A stretch of 64,000 nucleotides of DNA from positions 62,001 to 126,000 of the forward strand of contig CAZDVQ010000005.1 in the NCBI GenBank assembly GCA_964508975.1, given 5' to 3'. Position 1 is the first letter of the stretch; each line of letters begins with the position of its first letter. The stretch is from CAZDVQ01 sp964508975 (GTDB lineage: Bacteria > Bacteroidota > Bacteroidia > Chitinophagales > Saprospiraceae). Below are positions 26,336 to 36,000 of the stretch, in pieces. Made by a program: the position numbers and the translations under genes. The notes under the pieces are model-generated. The model did no database searches. It saw only the letters and a program-made list of their open reading frames with translations, and was not told the DNA's origin.

Positions 26336-27322
26336 TTAAAGGAATTTAGGCTTCAGCGCATCAATCGCTTCGCGGTTTTCGAGGTACCAGTTGATGGTAT
26401 TTTGTAAGCCTTGCTCGAAGCTAACGCTTGGGTTAAAGCCAAAAGCAGCCCTGGCCTTGCTGATATCGAGTAAACGACGTGGCTGTCCGTTGGGTTTGCT
26501 GGTATCCCAAACAACTTGGCCATCAAAGCCAATATGTTTTTGAATATGGCCCAACAGTGCTTTAACGGTATATTCCTCGCCTGCACCGATATTAATAGGA
26601 GCGGCATCGTTATGTAAAGCGGCGGCACGGACAATACCCTCGGCGGCATCGGCCACGTAGACAAAATCGCGGGAAGGCGAGCCATCGCCCCAGGCTACAT
26701 ATTCGCTGTGCTTGTTGACTTTAGCGTGGTACACCTTTTTGATAATGGCCGGAATAACGTGCGAGGTTTGCTCGCGGAAATCATCGCCTGGCCCGTACAG
26801 GTTGGTTACCAAAAGGTTTACGATGTTGAAACCGTACTGTTGTTTACAAGCCTCGCCGTAAACCATCACGGCTTTTTTCGACACGCCGTAGGGCGCGTTT
26901 GTTTCTTCGGGGTAGCCATTCCACAAATCTTCTTCCTTGAAAGGAGCGGGAACAAATTTAGGGTAACTACACACCGTACCGATGTTCACCAGTTTATCGA
27001 CGCCATTCATGCGGCAGGCTTCAATCACGTTGATGCCAATCATCATGTTGTCGTAGAAATAAATAGCCGGGAAAGCACGGTTATCGCCGATACCACCCAG
27101 GCGGGCAGCCAAACCGATAACGATGTTGGGTTGGTAGGCCTGTATCATGCGAACGGCATCATCCAGCTTGCGCAGGTCGTAATCCTTGGAGCGTGGTACC
27201 ACGATTTTATCGGCATCGGCGCCAAATTCAATGAGTTTTTGAACCACGTGCTGACCCAGGAAGCCTGCACCACCGGTTACCAATATTGTTTTGCCTTGGA
27301 GGTAGCTGAACGAAGTGCTCAT
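26336..27322 (-). CDS. fcl: GDP-L-fucose synthase family
   Basis: This 328-residue extended SDR would convert GDP-4-keto-6-deoxymannose to GDP-L-fucose. The cofactor motif GGAGFLG (17-23), the epimerase Cys region NIGTVCSYPK, Y-x3-K in YGVSKK and TNLYGPGDDFREQTSHVIPA are all typical of Fcl/WcaG, as is the WGDGSPSRDFVYVAD block. No gmd is in the window. The N-terminus is about 8 residues longer than enteric Fcl. It likely feeds surface glycan made by the 9-22 kb cluster, though it is not in the same run. Confidence 0.88.
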   Translation of the reverse strand: MSTSFSYLQGKTILVTGGAGFLGQHVVQKLIEFGADADKIVVPRSKDYDLRKLDDAVRMIQAYQPNIVIGLAARLGGIGDNRAFPAIYFYDNMMIGINVIEACRMNGVDKLVNIGTVCSYPKFVPAPFKEEDLWNGYPEETNAPYGVSKKAVMVYGEACKQQYGFNIVNLLVTNLYGPGDDFREQTSHVIPAIIKKVYHAKVNKHSEYVAWGDGSPSRDFVYVADAAEGIVRAAALHNDAAPINIGAGEEYTVKALLGHIQKHIGFDGQVVWDTSKPNGQPRRLLDISKARAAFGFNPSVSFEQGLQNTINWYLENREAIDALKPKFL

Positions 27323-27373
27323 GTTGTTGTGTATGATTGACAGAAAGGAAGTAACTTTGTAGCTAATGATGCT

Positions 27374-27494
27374 GGCCTAGCGATGTGAAGCAGTGGCGCA
27401 ACGCGCCAGACCGAGCCCGTAGGGCGAAGGGCCGAGCGACAGCGAGCTGCGCAACGTAGCGCCACGAGCAACGCGAGGGGAGGCCCCAAAAATC
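27374..27494 (-). repeat. GC-rich structured dispersed element, copy E9
   Basis: On the minus strand it starts GATTTTTGGGGCCTCCCC and ends ACATCGCTAGGCC. It is closest to E5, sharing the GGGGCCTCCCCTCGC start and TGGCGCGTTGCGCCA, but its middle stem is longer (GGCCCTTCGCCCTACGGGC). It lies between the divergent fcl and DUF4476 genes. Confidence 0.85.
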
Positions 27495-27602
27495 ATAAAA
27501 TCACCACAAAGATACAACCTTGCATCAAGTACCCGATTTTTTTGGCACACTTCATGAATAGCTAATTTCAGAAACGATTAAAAACCCTTTAACCCTTATT
27601 AT

Positions 27603-28883
27603 ATGAAAGGCATCATTACACTTATCCTGGCCTTATTTAGCCTACAGTTAGGCATGGCCCAACAACGCCCTTGCCCGCTACCTGTGGAGAGTAGAGTTTT
27701 TGTGCAAAACTACGGCCAGCTCGCCTCTTTGACCTACGGTAAAGATCAGGCAATCCGCAACTTTACGGGTCAATATTGTTTAACTTCATCTAATGTACGC
27801 CAGCTAACCACCCTGTACAACAACGATAACGACCGTCTACGTTACGCTTTTTTTGCGTATTCAAGCGTGTACGACCCCGAGAACTTTGCGCAAGTAGCTA
27901 CCGCGCTGACCGATGAGATTAACCGTAACGAGCTGTTGGACTTTATCAACAACAACCCTTTGCACCCGCAATTGGTACCTGCACCCGTTTACCCTGAGCC
28001 AGTTATCCAGCCAACGTTTCCGCCGCAGCCTGTTTACCCTCCACAACCTGTGCCGCAGCCTGTACCGCAGCCAGTGTTGGTACCACAACCTATCATTTAC
28101 GTACAAGGTTACAACGGCTTCACCGCCTGTGGTATCCCCATGGATGAAGGTGCTTTCCAGCAAGCCTTGGCTACCATTAACGGCCAAAGCTTCGATAATA
28201 CCAAAATGCAGGTGGCCCAACAGGTAGCCAATACAAACTGCCTTACAACAGCACAGGTAAGCCGCATTATGCAAGCCTTTAGCTTTGAGAACCTTAAGCT
28301 TGATTTTGCAAAATTCGCGTACACCCGCACCTATGATGTAGACAGCTACCACATGGTTTGTTCCAACTTCTCGTTCGAGAGCAATACCCGCGAGTTGATG
28401 AGCTTCATTACAGCCCGCCGTAACAGCCTACAGCCATTTAACCCAGTGGTGATGGTGCCTGCTCAACCTGGCGCCCCTAACTACCCCAGCAACCCAACGC
28501 AGTTTGGTCACCCAAACAACTACCCTGACCCTAACTACCAACCAGCTCCAGCGCCTCCGGTGGTTTATGTACCAGGTTACACGGGAACTATCGGCTGCCC
28601 AATCCCGATGTCGGCCGAGTTTAGCCAGATTAAAAGTTCTATCAGTTCAAAAAGCTTTGAGTCGACCAAGCTTGATGTGGCGAAACAAATCTTGCGCAAC
28701 AAGTGTATGACTGCTGCCCAAATCCGCGAAATCACTGAATTGTTCGATTTTGAAAGCAGCCGCCTAGATTTTGCCAAGTATGCTTACGCTTATGTGTACG
28801 ATCAACAAAACTACTACATCGTTGCCGAGGCCTTCGATTTTGAAAGCTCAACGACTGCTTTGATGCGCCACATTGGCCAATAA
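27603..28883 (+). CDS. Secreted protein with three DUF4476 domains
   Basis: This 426-residue protein has a signal peptide (ITLILALFSLQLGMA) and three repeats of about 95 residues (about 22-120, 168-275, 320-424). Each has the pattern of DUF4476: an initial Cys-Pro/Gly stretch, then S(F)[ED][NS]TKL..A....NNCL(T/M)..Q....F.FE..[RK]LDFAKYAY. The linkers are rich in Pro, Gln and Val (PQPVPQPV) and in Asn and Pro. DUF4476 is found mostly in secreted Bacteroidota proteins and has no known function. The triple array with spacers suggests an extracellular or periplasmic adaptor. A terminator follows. Confidence 0.85.
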   Translation: MKGIITLILALFSLQLGMAQQRPCPLPVESRVFVQNYGQLASLTYGKDQAIRNFTGQYCLTSSNVRQLTTLYNNDNDRLRYAFFAYSSVYDPENFAQVATALTDEINRNELLDFINNNPLHPQLVPAPVYPEPVIQPTFPPQPVYPPQPVPQPVPQPVLVPQPIIYVQGYNGFTACGIPMDEGAFQQALATINGQSFDNTKMQVAQQVANTNCLTTAQVSRIMQAFSFENLKLDFAKFAYTRTYDVDSYHMVCSNFSFESNTRELMSFITARRNSLQPFNPVVMVPAQPGAPNYPSNPTQFGHPNNYPDPNYQPAPAPPVVYVPGYTGTIGCPIPMSAEFSQIKSSISSKSFESTKLDVAKQILRNKCMTAAQIREITELFDFESSRLDFAKYAYAYVYDQQNYYIVAEAFDFESSTTALMRHIGQ

Positions 28884-28908
28884 GACCAACCAATCCCTTT
28901 TCATATAC

Positions 28909-28941
28909 AAAGGCAGCTCCTACGCAGGGGCTGCCTTTTTT
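28909..28941 (+). terminator. Rho-independent terminator
   Basis: AAAGGCAGCTCC and GGGGCTGCCTTTTTT flank the loop TACGCA. It sits 25 nt after the DUF4476 gene. Confidence 0.88.
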
Positions 28942-28978
28942 CGTGTAATGAACCGAAGTAACCTGAGCTATTATTGGC

Positions 28979-29020
28979 GTTCATTGTTCATTGTTCATTG
29001 TTCATCGTTCATTGTTCATT
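28979..29020. repeat. 7-bp tandem repeat (GTTCATT)6
   Basis: Six head-to-tail copies of GTTCATT are present, the fourth with one C substitution. It directly precedes element E10. Heptanucleotide tracts can expand by slippage; no reading frame crosses it. Confidence 0.85.
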
Positions 29021-29025
29021 GTTTT

Positions 29026-29131
29026 GATTTGGGCGTTGCGGCCTGCGGCCGCCGGCGTGCTACGCGCTCCCTGGACGGTCGGCCCTGCGGGCTGGCCGCT
29101 ATGCGGCCACGCTTCGCATGCCTAACGCAGG
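29026..29131 (+). repeat. GC-rich structured dispersed element, copy E10
   Basis: It starts GATTTGGGCGTTGCGGCC and ends ATGCCTAACGCAGG, closest to E7 (shared GTGCTACGCGCTCCCT and TGGCCGCTATGCGGCCA) but without the long tail. The rest of the gap 28884-29399 is a terminator, the 7-bp repeat and A+T-rich DNA. Confidence 0.85.
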
Positions 29132-29189
29132 AATCGTGTACGGGTGGAGAGCCGAGCACAGTTATGAGGAGCACTTTGCATGGCAAATC

Positions 29190-29219
29190 TTATAAATGAA
29201 ATTTGATTTTCATTTATAA
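29190..29219. other. A+T-rich stem-loop at the island edge
   Basis: TTATAAATGAAA and TTTCATTTATAA form a perfect 12-bp stem with a 6-nt loop. It marks the change from GC-rich core DNA to the A+T-richer restriction island. Confidence 0.6.
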
Positions 29220-29261
29220 AAAACTGATTATTAGTTAATTATATAATTTTAAAAACAAATG

Positions 29262-29292
29262 TTGGTTAATTGTGTCAAGTTTTATAATTTTG
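29262..29292 (+). promoter_or_regulatory. Bacteroidota-type promoter (TTG-N20-TAATTTTG)
   Basis: TTG at 29262-29264 and TAATTTTG at 29285-29292 are 20 nt apart, the classic Bacteroidota spacing. It would give a leader of about 100 nt before the DUF6155-like gene. Confidence 0.6.
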
Positions 29293-29399
29293 TGAGGTGG
29301 GTGCGATTAGAGTTGCGACTCGCATAATTTTTCCCTAACTTCGTCAAGCCGGGCGGGCGTTGTAGCCAATAGCAGGACGACCACAACAACTCATAAAAT

Positions 29400-29921
29400 A
29401 TGGGACTGACCGACATAAAAAAAGAACTTAAAAAACTGGACAAGAACAAGCTAATTGACCTTGTTGCAGACTTGTATAAAAAGAACAAATCTGTGAAAGA
29501 GTTTTTTGACTTTTATGTAAATCCAGACGAGAGAGCACTTTTTGAAAAGTATCGGATCAAAGTATTTGAAGCGTTTTACCCTAAACGTGGTTACAACTAT
29601 AAACTTAAAGACGGTAAACAAGCAATTAGCGACTTCAAAAAACTAGGCACATCAGCAGACTTAGTAGCTGACTTGATGTTATTCTACGTTGAGACAGGCG
29701 TAAAATTCACAAATGACTTCGGAGACATCAATGAATCTTTTTATAATAGCTTGGCGACAACTTTTGTTGACAGCTTGTCCTTAATGAGAAAAGAAAAGGT
29801 TCTTGGCAAATTTGAGGACCGAGTTAGTAAAATTGTTGCCGACACAAGCGGAATTGGTTGGGGTTTTCACGACTATTTATTTCAAGTTTGGATTGATTTT
29901 TATCCAAAAGATAAAGTTTAG
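29400..29921 (+). CDS. DUF6155-like protein
   Basis: This 173-residue soluble protein begins with a lysine-rich helix (TDIKKELKKLDKNKLIDLVA) and has a centre GKQAISDFKKLGTSADLVADL. The conserved-looking end is DTSGIGWGFHDYLF. The pattern matches what I recall of DUF6155, a family of unknown function. It has its own promoter and sits at the left edge of the restriction island. No motif gives an activity. It might be an accessory or passenger gene. Confidence 0.65.
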   Translation: MGLTDIKKELKKLDKNKLIDLVADLYKKNKSVKEFFDFYVNPDERALFEKYRIKVFEAFYPKRGYNYKLKDGKQAISDFKKLGTSADLVADLMLFYVETGVKFTNDFGDINESFYNSLATTFVDSLSLMRKEKVLGKFEDRVSKIVADTSGIGWGFHDYLFQVWIDFYPKDKV

Positions 29922-29971
29922 TGCTAGAAATCCTCGCTTTCGGCTATACCCAAACATTATTGCTCAGTGTA

Positions 29972-30006
29972 AAAAGCCAACCGCGCAAATGGCACCGTTG
30001 GCTTTT
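29972..30006. terminator. Hairpin between the DUF6155-like gene and hsdM
   Basis: AAAAGCCAAC and GTTGGCTTTT form a perfect 10-bp stem with a 15-nt loop, about 50 nt after the DUF6155-like stop. The T-run is part of the stem. Confidence 0.55.
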
Positions 30007-30131
30007 GCCAGCACACGAGCCAATGCTCCAAAAAACAAAAGAGCTATTTTTCCTAACGCACATATGACAGTAATTGTGATTTAAAACTTACCTTAGCAGA
30101 CTTTAAACGAATTAGTACTTAAGAGAATATA

Positions 30132-31910
30132 ATGGCAAAACAAACCACAACGACGGAAGAACCTTTAGAAAAACAATTGTGGAAGACCGCAGACAAGCTC
30201 CGCAAGAACATAGATGCGGCTGAATACAAACACATTGTTTTGGGTTTAATCTTCCTAAAATATATTTCTGATGCTTTTGAGGAACTATATGCTAAGCTAA
30301 AAGCAGATGAAGACAACGGTGCAGACCCCGAAGACAAAGACGAATACAAAGCAGAAAATGTATTCTTTGTTCCGCAGGATGCCCGATGGAATTATTTGCA
30401 ATCGAAAGCCAAGCAACCTGAAATCGGAAAGTTTGTGGACGATGCTATGGACGCCATTGAAAAAGAAAACGCATCATTGAAAGGTGTGTTACCCAAAGTA
30501 TTTGCCCGGCAAAATCTTGACCCAACCAGTTTGGGCGAACTGATTGACTTGGTCGGAAACATTGCCTTAGGCGATGCCAAAGCCAGAAGTGCCGATGTGT
30601 TGGGACACGTTTTTGAATATTTCTTGGGTGAGTTTGCCCTTGCCGAAGGCAAAAAAGGCGGACAGTTCTATACGCCAAGAAGCGTTGTAGAATTATTGGT
30701 GGAGATGTTGGAGCCATACAAAGGACGGGTATTTGACCCTTGTTGTGGTTCAGGGGGTATGTTTGTGCAGAGTTTAAAATTTGTAGATAGCCATGCAGGA
30801 CGTGTGAACGACATTTCTATTTACGGACAAGAGAGCAACCAAACTACTTGGCGATTGGCTAAAATGAACTTGGCTATTCGTGGTATTGACAGCTCTCAAG
30901 TAAAATGGAACAACGAAGGTTCTTTCTTGAACGATGCACATAAAGATCTGAAAGCCGATTATATCATTGCTAATCCACCGTTTAACGTGAGTGATTGGGG
31001 CGGTGATTTAATGCGAACCGATGGCCGTTGGCAATACGGTGTGCCACCAACAGGCAATGCCAACTTTGCTTGGATGCAACATTTTATTTACCACTTGGCA
31101 CCTAACGGACAAGCGGGGGTAGTTTTGGCAAAAGGCGCTTTGACCTCTAAAACATCAGGTGAAGGCGATATAAGAAAAGCCTTGGTTGAAAATGGTTTCA
31201 TTGATTGCATTGTAAACCTGCCAGCCAAGTTGTTTTTAAATACACAGATACCAGCTGCATTATGGTTTATGAGCCGCAACCGTAAAAATGGAAAATTCAG
31301 AGACCGCAGCAACGAGATTTTATTTATTGATGCCCGAAACCTGGGGCATTTGATAAACCGCAGAACTCGTGAACTTTCGCAAGAAGACATTGATAAAATC
31401 ACCAGCACCTACCACAGTTGGCGAAATAATATCCCCTCCCCTGGAGATCACGGCAGCGAATTCCCCTCCCCTGGAGGCCACGGTAGCGAATTCCCCTTCT
31501 CTGGAGGCCACGGTAGCGAATTCCCCTCACCTGGAGATCACGGTAGCGAATTCCCCTCCCCTGGAGGCCACGGTAGCGAATTCCCCTCACCTGGAGGCCA
31601 CGGTAGCGAATTCCCCTCCTCTGGAGGCCACGGTGGCGAATTCCCCTCCTCTGGAGGGGTGCCCGAAGGGCGGGGTGGTTATAAAGACATCCCCGGCTTT
31701 TGTGCCTCCGTACCCATAAGCAAAGTAGCTGAACTGGACTACGTGCTTACCCCAGGCAGATATGTGGGTTTACCCGATGAAGAAGACGACTTCAATTTTG
31801 CAGAACGCTTTGCAAGCCTGAAAACAGAACTGGAAGCCCAATTGAAAGAAGAAGCCCAACTCAATGAAATTATTACTGCTAACCTATTAAAGATTAAAAT
31901 CAATGAGTGA
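30132..31910 (+). CDS. hsdM: Type I restriction-modification methyltransferase subunit
   Basis: This 592-residue subunit makes N6-methyladenine in the HsdM2S complex. A helical N-terminal domain (about 10-150) leads to the methyltransferase with SAM motif I DPCCGSGGMF (near 203) and catalytic motif IV NPPF (near 281), then DIPGFCASV...VLTPGRYVG near the C-terminus. The normal length is near 510. The excess is an in-frame stretch at about residues 434-516 made of seven 10-residue repeats (GSEFPSPGGH type) plus a solo mobile-element end. This lies in the loop before the conserved DIPGFC segment and leaves all catalytic motifs intact. It overlaps hsdS by 8 nt. Confidence 0.93.
   Translation: MAKQTTTTEEPLEKQLWKTADKLRKNIDAAEYKHIVLGLIFLKYISDAFEELYAKLKADEDNGADPEDKDEYKAENVFFVPQDARWNYLQSKAKQPEIGKFVDDAMDAIEKENASLKGVLPKVFARQNLDPTSLGELIDLVGNIALGDAKARSADVLGHVFEYFLGEFALAEGKKGGQFYTPRSVVELLVEMLEPYKGRVFDPCCGSGGMFVQSLKFVDSHAGRVNDISIYGQESNQTTWRLAKMNLAIRGIDSSQVKWNNEGSFLNDAHKDLKADYIIANPPFNVSDWGGDLMRTDGRWQYGVPPTGNANFAWMQHFIYHLAPNGQAGVVLAKGALTSKTSGEGDIRKALVENGFIDCIVNLPAKLFLNTQIPAALWFMSRNRKNGKFRDRSNEILFIDARNLGHLINRRTRELSQEDIDKITSTYHSWRNNIPSPGDHGSEFPSPGGHGSEFPFSGGHGSEFPSPGDHGSEFPSPGGHGSEFPSPGGHGSEFPSSGGHGGEFPSSGGVPEGRGGYKDIPGFCASVPISKVAELDYVLTPGRYVGLPDEEDDFNFAERFASLKTELEAQLKEEAQLNEIITANLLKIKINE
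31433..31680 (+). repeat. In-frame 30-bp tandem array plus solo terminal repeat within hsdM
   Basis: Seven exact 30-bp periods start at 31441, 31471, 31501, 31531, 31561, 31591 and 31621. Each contains CTGGAG[GA][CT]CACGG and GAATTCCCCTCNC. The last runs into a single complete copy (31639-31680) of the 43-bp inverted repeat that bounds the DUF559 element in hsdR: AATTCCCCTCC, TGGAGGGGTG, then GGGCGGGGTGGT. The period is a multiple of three, so the frame is kept. Confidence 0.9.
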
Positions 31911-33012
31911 GTGGAAGGAATATAAACTAAAAGATTTAGGGCAATTGCAAAGGGGGCGTTCTCGTCACAGACCGAGATATGCATTTCATCTTTATGGGGG
32001 AAAGTATCCTTTTATTCAAACTGGACAAATAAGAGAAGCATCTAAATATATTACAAAATACGAACAAACATACAGCGAAGACGGACTTAAACAATCAAAA
32101 TTGTGGCCAAAAGGAACTCTTTGTGTAACAATAGCTGCCAATATTGCAGAACTGGCAATATTGGATTTTGATGCTTGTTTTCCAGATAGTATTTTAGGAT
32201 TTGTTCCCGATAAGAAAGTTTCAGACCTAGATTTCATATACTATACATTAACTCATTTTCAAAGGGAATTAAAACATATTGGAGAAGGTTCTGTTCAGGA
32301 CAATATTAATCTTGGAACATTTGAAGATTTATTATTTCCCATCCCCCCTCTCCCCGAACAAACCGCAATTGCCTCCGTTCTCAGCAGTTTAGACGACAAA
32401 ATAGACCTGCTGCATCGCCAAAACGCCACCTTAGAAAAAATGGCGGAAACGCTGTTTAGGCAGTGGTTTGTGGAGGAAGCTAAGGAGGAGTGGGAGATGG
32501 GAAGGGTGGAAGATTTGTTTGTTCTTCAAAGAGGATATGATTTACCTTTTCAAAATAGAGTTGATGGAAAGTATCCGATCTATGCTTCAAGTGGAGAAAG
32601 TGGATTTCATCATGATTATAGAGTAAAAGGCCCTGGGGTAACTACTGGGCGAAGCGGTGTATTGGGAAAAGTATATTACATTCAAGATGACTTTTGGCCT
32701 CTAAATACCTCATTGTTTATTAAAGAATTTAAAAATTCAAGTCCTTTACATTCATATTTTATTTTAAGGTCAATAGATTTAAATAGCTTTAACGCAGGTT
32801 CGGCAGTCCCAACGCTGAATAGAAATCATGTCCATGAATTTCCGATTGAAATTCCACCTATGAAATTGATATATGAATTTGATGATATGGTCACACCATT
32901 ATTCAAAAAAATCAAATCCAACCAAGCCCAAATCCACACGCTCACGGCCTTGCGCGATACTTTGTTGCCGAAGTTGATGAGTGGGGAGGTAAGGGTATCT
33001 GAACAGGATTAA
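31903..33012 (+). CDS. hsdS: Type I restriction-modification specificity subunit
   Basis: This 369-residue DNA-recognition subunit has two target-recognition domains: about 1-145 (begins EWKEYKLKDLGQLQRGRS) and 195-330. They are joined by conserved helical spacers: LPEQTAIASVLSSLDDKIDLL near 150 and the C-terminal IKSNQAQIHTLTALRDTLLPKL. The two domains together would read a bipartite site. It overlaps hsdM by 8 nt. Its base composition is clearly A+T-richer than the flanking core genes, typical of hsdS. Confidence 0.92.
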   Translation: MSEWKEYKLKDLGQLQRGRSRHRPRYAFHLYGGKYPFIQTGQIREASKYITKYEQTYSEDGLKQSKLWPKGTLCVTIAANIAELAILDFDACFPDSILGFVPDKKVSDLDFIYYTLTHFQRELKHIGEGSVQDNINLGTFEDLLFPIPPLPEQTAIASVLSSLDDKIDLLHRQNATLEKMAETLFRQWFVEEAKEEWEMGRVEDLFVLQRGYDLPFQNRVDGKYPIYASSGESGFHHDYRVKGPGVTTGRSGVLGKVYYIQDDFWPLNTSLFIKEFKNSSPLHSYFILRSIDLNSFNAGSAVPTLNRNHVHEFPIEIPPMKLIYEFDDMVTPLFKKIKSNQAQIHTLTALRDTLLPKLMSGEVRVSEQD

Positions 33013-33087
33013 AAAGATTATAAGATGGACAAGATTAGCGCGATAAAATCATGAAACCAAGAAATCGGGAACATCATATTGAAGACA

Positions 33088-36000
33088 ATGAGAATAACAG
33101 AAAATATAATAGAAGCCTTTGCCATTGAGTTGCTCAATAATCTCGGTTATGAGTACATCTATGCGCCTGATATTGCATACGATGGCGAAAACCCAGAAAG
33201 AGACAGCTATGCACAAGTTTTGTTGTTGAACAGGTTGCAAAATGCGGTTAAACGGATCAACTACAGTATTCCAGCCGATGCACAAGCTGAGGCCATCAAA
33301 GAAATTCAGCGTATTGCTTCGCCTGAATTGCTGACCAATAATGAAACCTTTCACCGTTTATTAACCGAAGGTATTCCCGTATCAAAACGTGTAGATGGCG
33401 AAGACCGGGGCGACAGAGTTTGGCTGATAGATTTTAAGCATCCACAGAACAATGATTTTGTTGTAGCCAATCAATTTACCATCATTGAAAACGGGAACAA
33501 CAAACGTCCTGACATTATTTTGTTTGTCAATGGAATTCCGTTGGTAGTTATTGAGTTAAAAAATGCCGCAGATGAGAAAACAACTATAAATGCTGCATTC
33601 AAGCAAGTAGAAACGTATAAAACCATCATTCCAAGTCTGTTCACTTACAACGGCTTTGTGGTTATCTCTGACGGTCTGGAAGCTAAAGCAGGTTCAATTT
33701 CTGCTGGATTAAGTCGTTACATGGCTTGGAAATCGGCAGACGGAAAAGCCGAAGCATCACATTTAGTCAGTCAGCTAGAAACGTTAATTCAAGGCATGTT
33801 GAAGAAAGAAACCTTGATTGACTTAATCAGGCATTTCATTGTATTTGAAAAATCGAAAAAGGAAGATGCTGTAACGGGTATAACCACCATTTCTACAGTT
33901 AAAAAATTGGCTGCATATCATCAATACTATGCCGTAAACAGAGCCGTTGAATCTACTTTGAGAGCAACGGGTTTTAATTCCCCTCCTATGGAGGGGTGGT
34001 CGCAGACCGGGGTGGTCCAATTCTCCTCCTATGGAGGGGCGGTTGAAGACAGTGGTGATAACTATCGCAACTCCAAAAACTACTTTGAACTCCCCTATAA
34101 TCCAAAACTAAAAGAAAGAGCCCGTGAGCTAAGGCAATCAGGTAATTTGCCCGAGGTGCTTTTTTGGAATCAAGTAAAAAACAAACAATTCAAGGGCTAT
34201 GATTTTGATAGACAAAAAGTTATAGGAAACTATATTGTTGATTTTTATTGTAGCAATTGCCAGGTGGTCATTGAAATAGATGGCAGTAGCCACAATGATC
34301 AAATTGAATATGATGCTGAAAGGGATCGATATTTAGAGTCATTAGGTTTGACGGTTATTCGTATTCCTGTAGTAAATATTCTACAGCGAATGGGTAATGT
34401 ATTGGAGATGCTTTATGACCACCCCGCCCTATCGGGCACCCCTCCAGAGGAGGGGAATTTGCCTTACTTAAGCCATCTAGGTGGAGACTTAGTAACGGAA
34501 TCCCCGGAGAGTTATGGTCTGCCTGGAGTTAAAAAACAGCCCGTTGGGGACAGGAAAGGCGGTGTGGTTTGGCATACACAAGGAAGCGGAAAATCATTGT
34601 CAATGGTTTTCTATACAGGAAAAATCGTTTTGGCTTTAGACAATCCGACCATACTTGTAATTACAGACCGCAACGATTTGGACGACCAACTTTTTGACAC
34701 TTTTGCAGCATCTAAGCAACTACTAAGACAAGAACCAGTTCAGGCAGAAGACAGAAACCAATTAAAAGAATTATTAAAAGTTGCTTCAGGTGGTGTAGTA
34801 TTCGCAACCGTGCAAAAATTTCAACCCGAAGAAGGCAATGTGTATGAATTGCTCTCTGACAGAAAAAACATTGTTGTAATTGCGGATGAAGCACACAGAA
34901 CACAATACGGATTTAAAGCTAAAACTATTGATGCCAAAGACGGTAAAGGAAATGTAGTTGGCAAGAAAATCGTTTATGGTTTTGCTAAATACATGCGGGA
35001 TGCTTTGCCTAATGCAACGTATTTAGGTTTTACAGGAACACCCATTGAAAACACAGACGTAAATACGCCAGCAGTTTTCGGAAACTATGTAGACATTTAC
35101 GATATAGCCCAAGCCGTTGAAGACGGTGCTACGGTTCGTATTTATTACGAAAGTCGTTTGGCAAAAGTGAATTTGAGTGAAGAAGGCAAACAATTAGTTG
35201 ACGACCTTGATGATGAACTCGAACAAGAAGATTTAACCAATACACAAAAGGCAAAAGCAAAATGGACACAGCTTGAAGCCTTGGTTGGTAGTGAAAATCG
35301 AACTAAGAATATTGCCAAAGACATTGTTGCACACTTTAGCCAAAGGCAGGAAGTGTTTGAAGGCAAAGGAATGATTGTTTCCATGAGCCGCAGAATTGCA
35401 GCCGATTTGTATCAGGCAATTATTGACCTGAAACCTGAATGGCATTCAGACGACTTGAATAAAGGCGTTATAAAAGTAGTAATGACTTCTGCATCATCTG
35501 ATGGTCCGAAAATTTCAAAACATCACACCACTAAAGAACAAAGAAGAACACTTGCCGAGAGAATGAAAAATCCTGATGACGAATTACAATTAGTCATCGT
35601 TCGGGATATGTGGCTTACTGGTTTTGATGCACCAAGTATGCATACCCTTTACATTGACAAACCAATGAAAGGTCATAATTTGATGCAAGCCATAGCAAGA
35701 GTAAACCGAGTTTACAAAGACAAGCCAGGCGGTTTAATTGTAGATTATTTAGGTATTGCAGCAGACTTGAAAAAGGCATTAGCATTCTATTCTGATGCAG
35801 GAGGTAAAGGCGATCCAACTATTTTACAAGAGCAAGCCGTTCAATTGATGTTGGAGAAATTGGAAGTAGTTTCTCAAATGTACCATGGGTTTGAATATGA
35901 AACCTATTTTGAAGCCGACACGTCAAAAAAACTATCTATGATTCTTTCAGCCGAAGAACATATTTTAGGCTTGGATGATGGAAAAAAGCGCTACATCAAT

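Noticed and set aside
29340..30060. Integron attC-type cassette around the DUF6155-like gene
   Set aside because: Hairpins and a CCTAACGC word exist, but no paired R'/R'' core sites or integrase can be shown.
31433..31680. CRISPR-like periodic repeats
   Set aside because: The 30-bp units are head-to-tail without spacers and lie in frame within hsdM. They match the mobile-element end instead.
33976..34459. An intein in hsdR
   Set aside because: No Cys/Ser at the start, no HN-C end and no splicing blocks; the ends are DNA inverted repeats, not protein splice sites.
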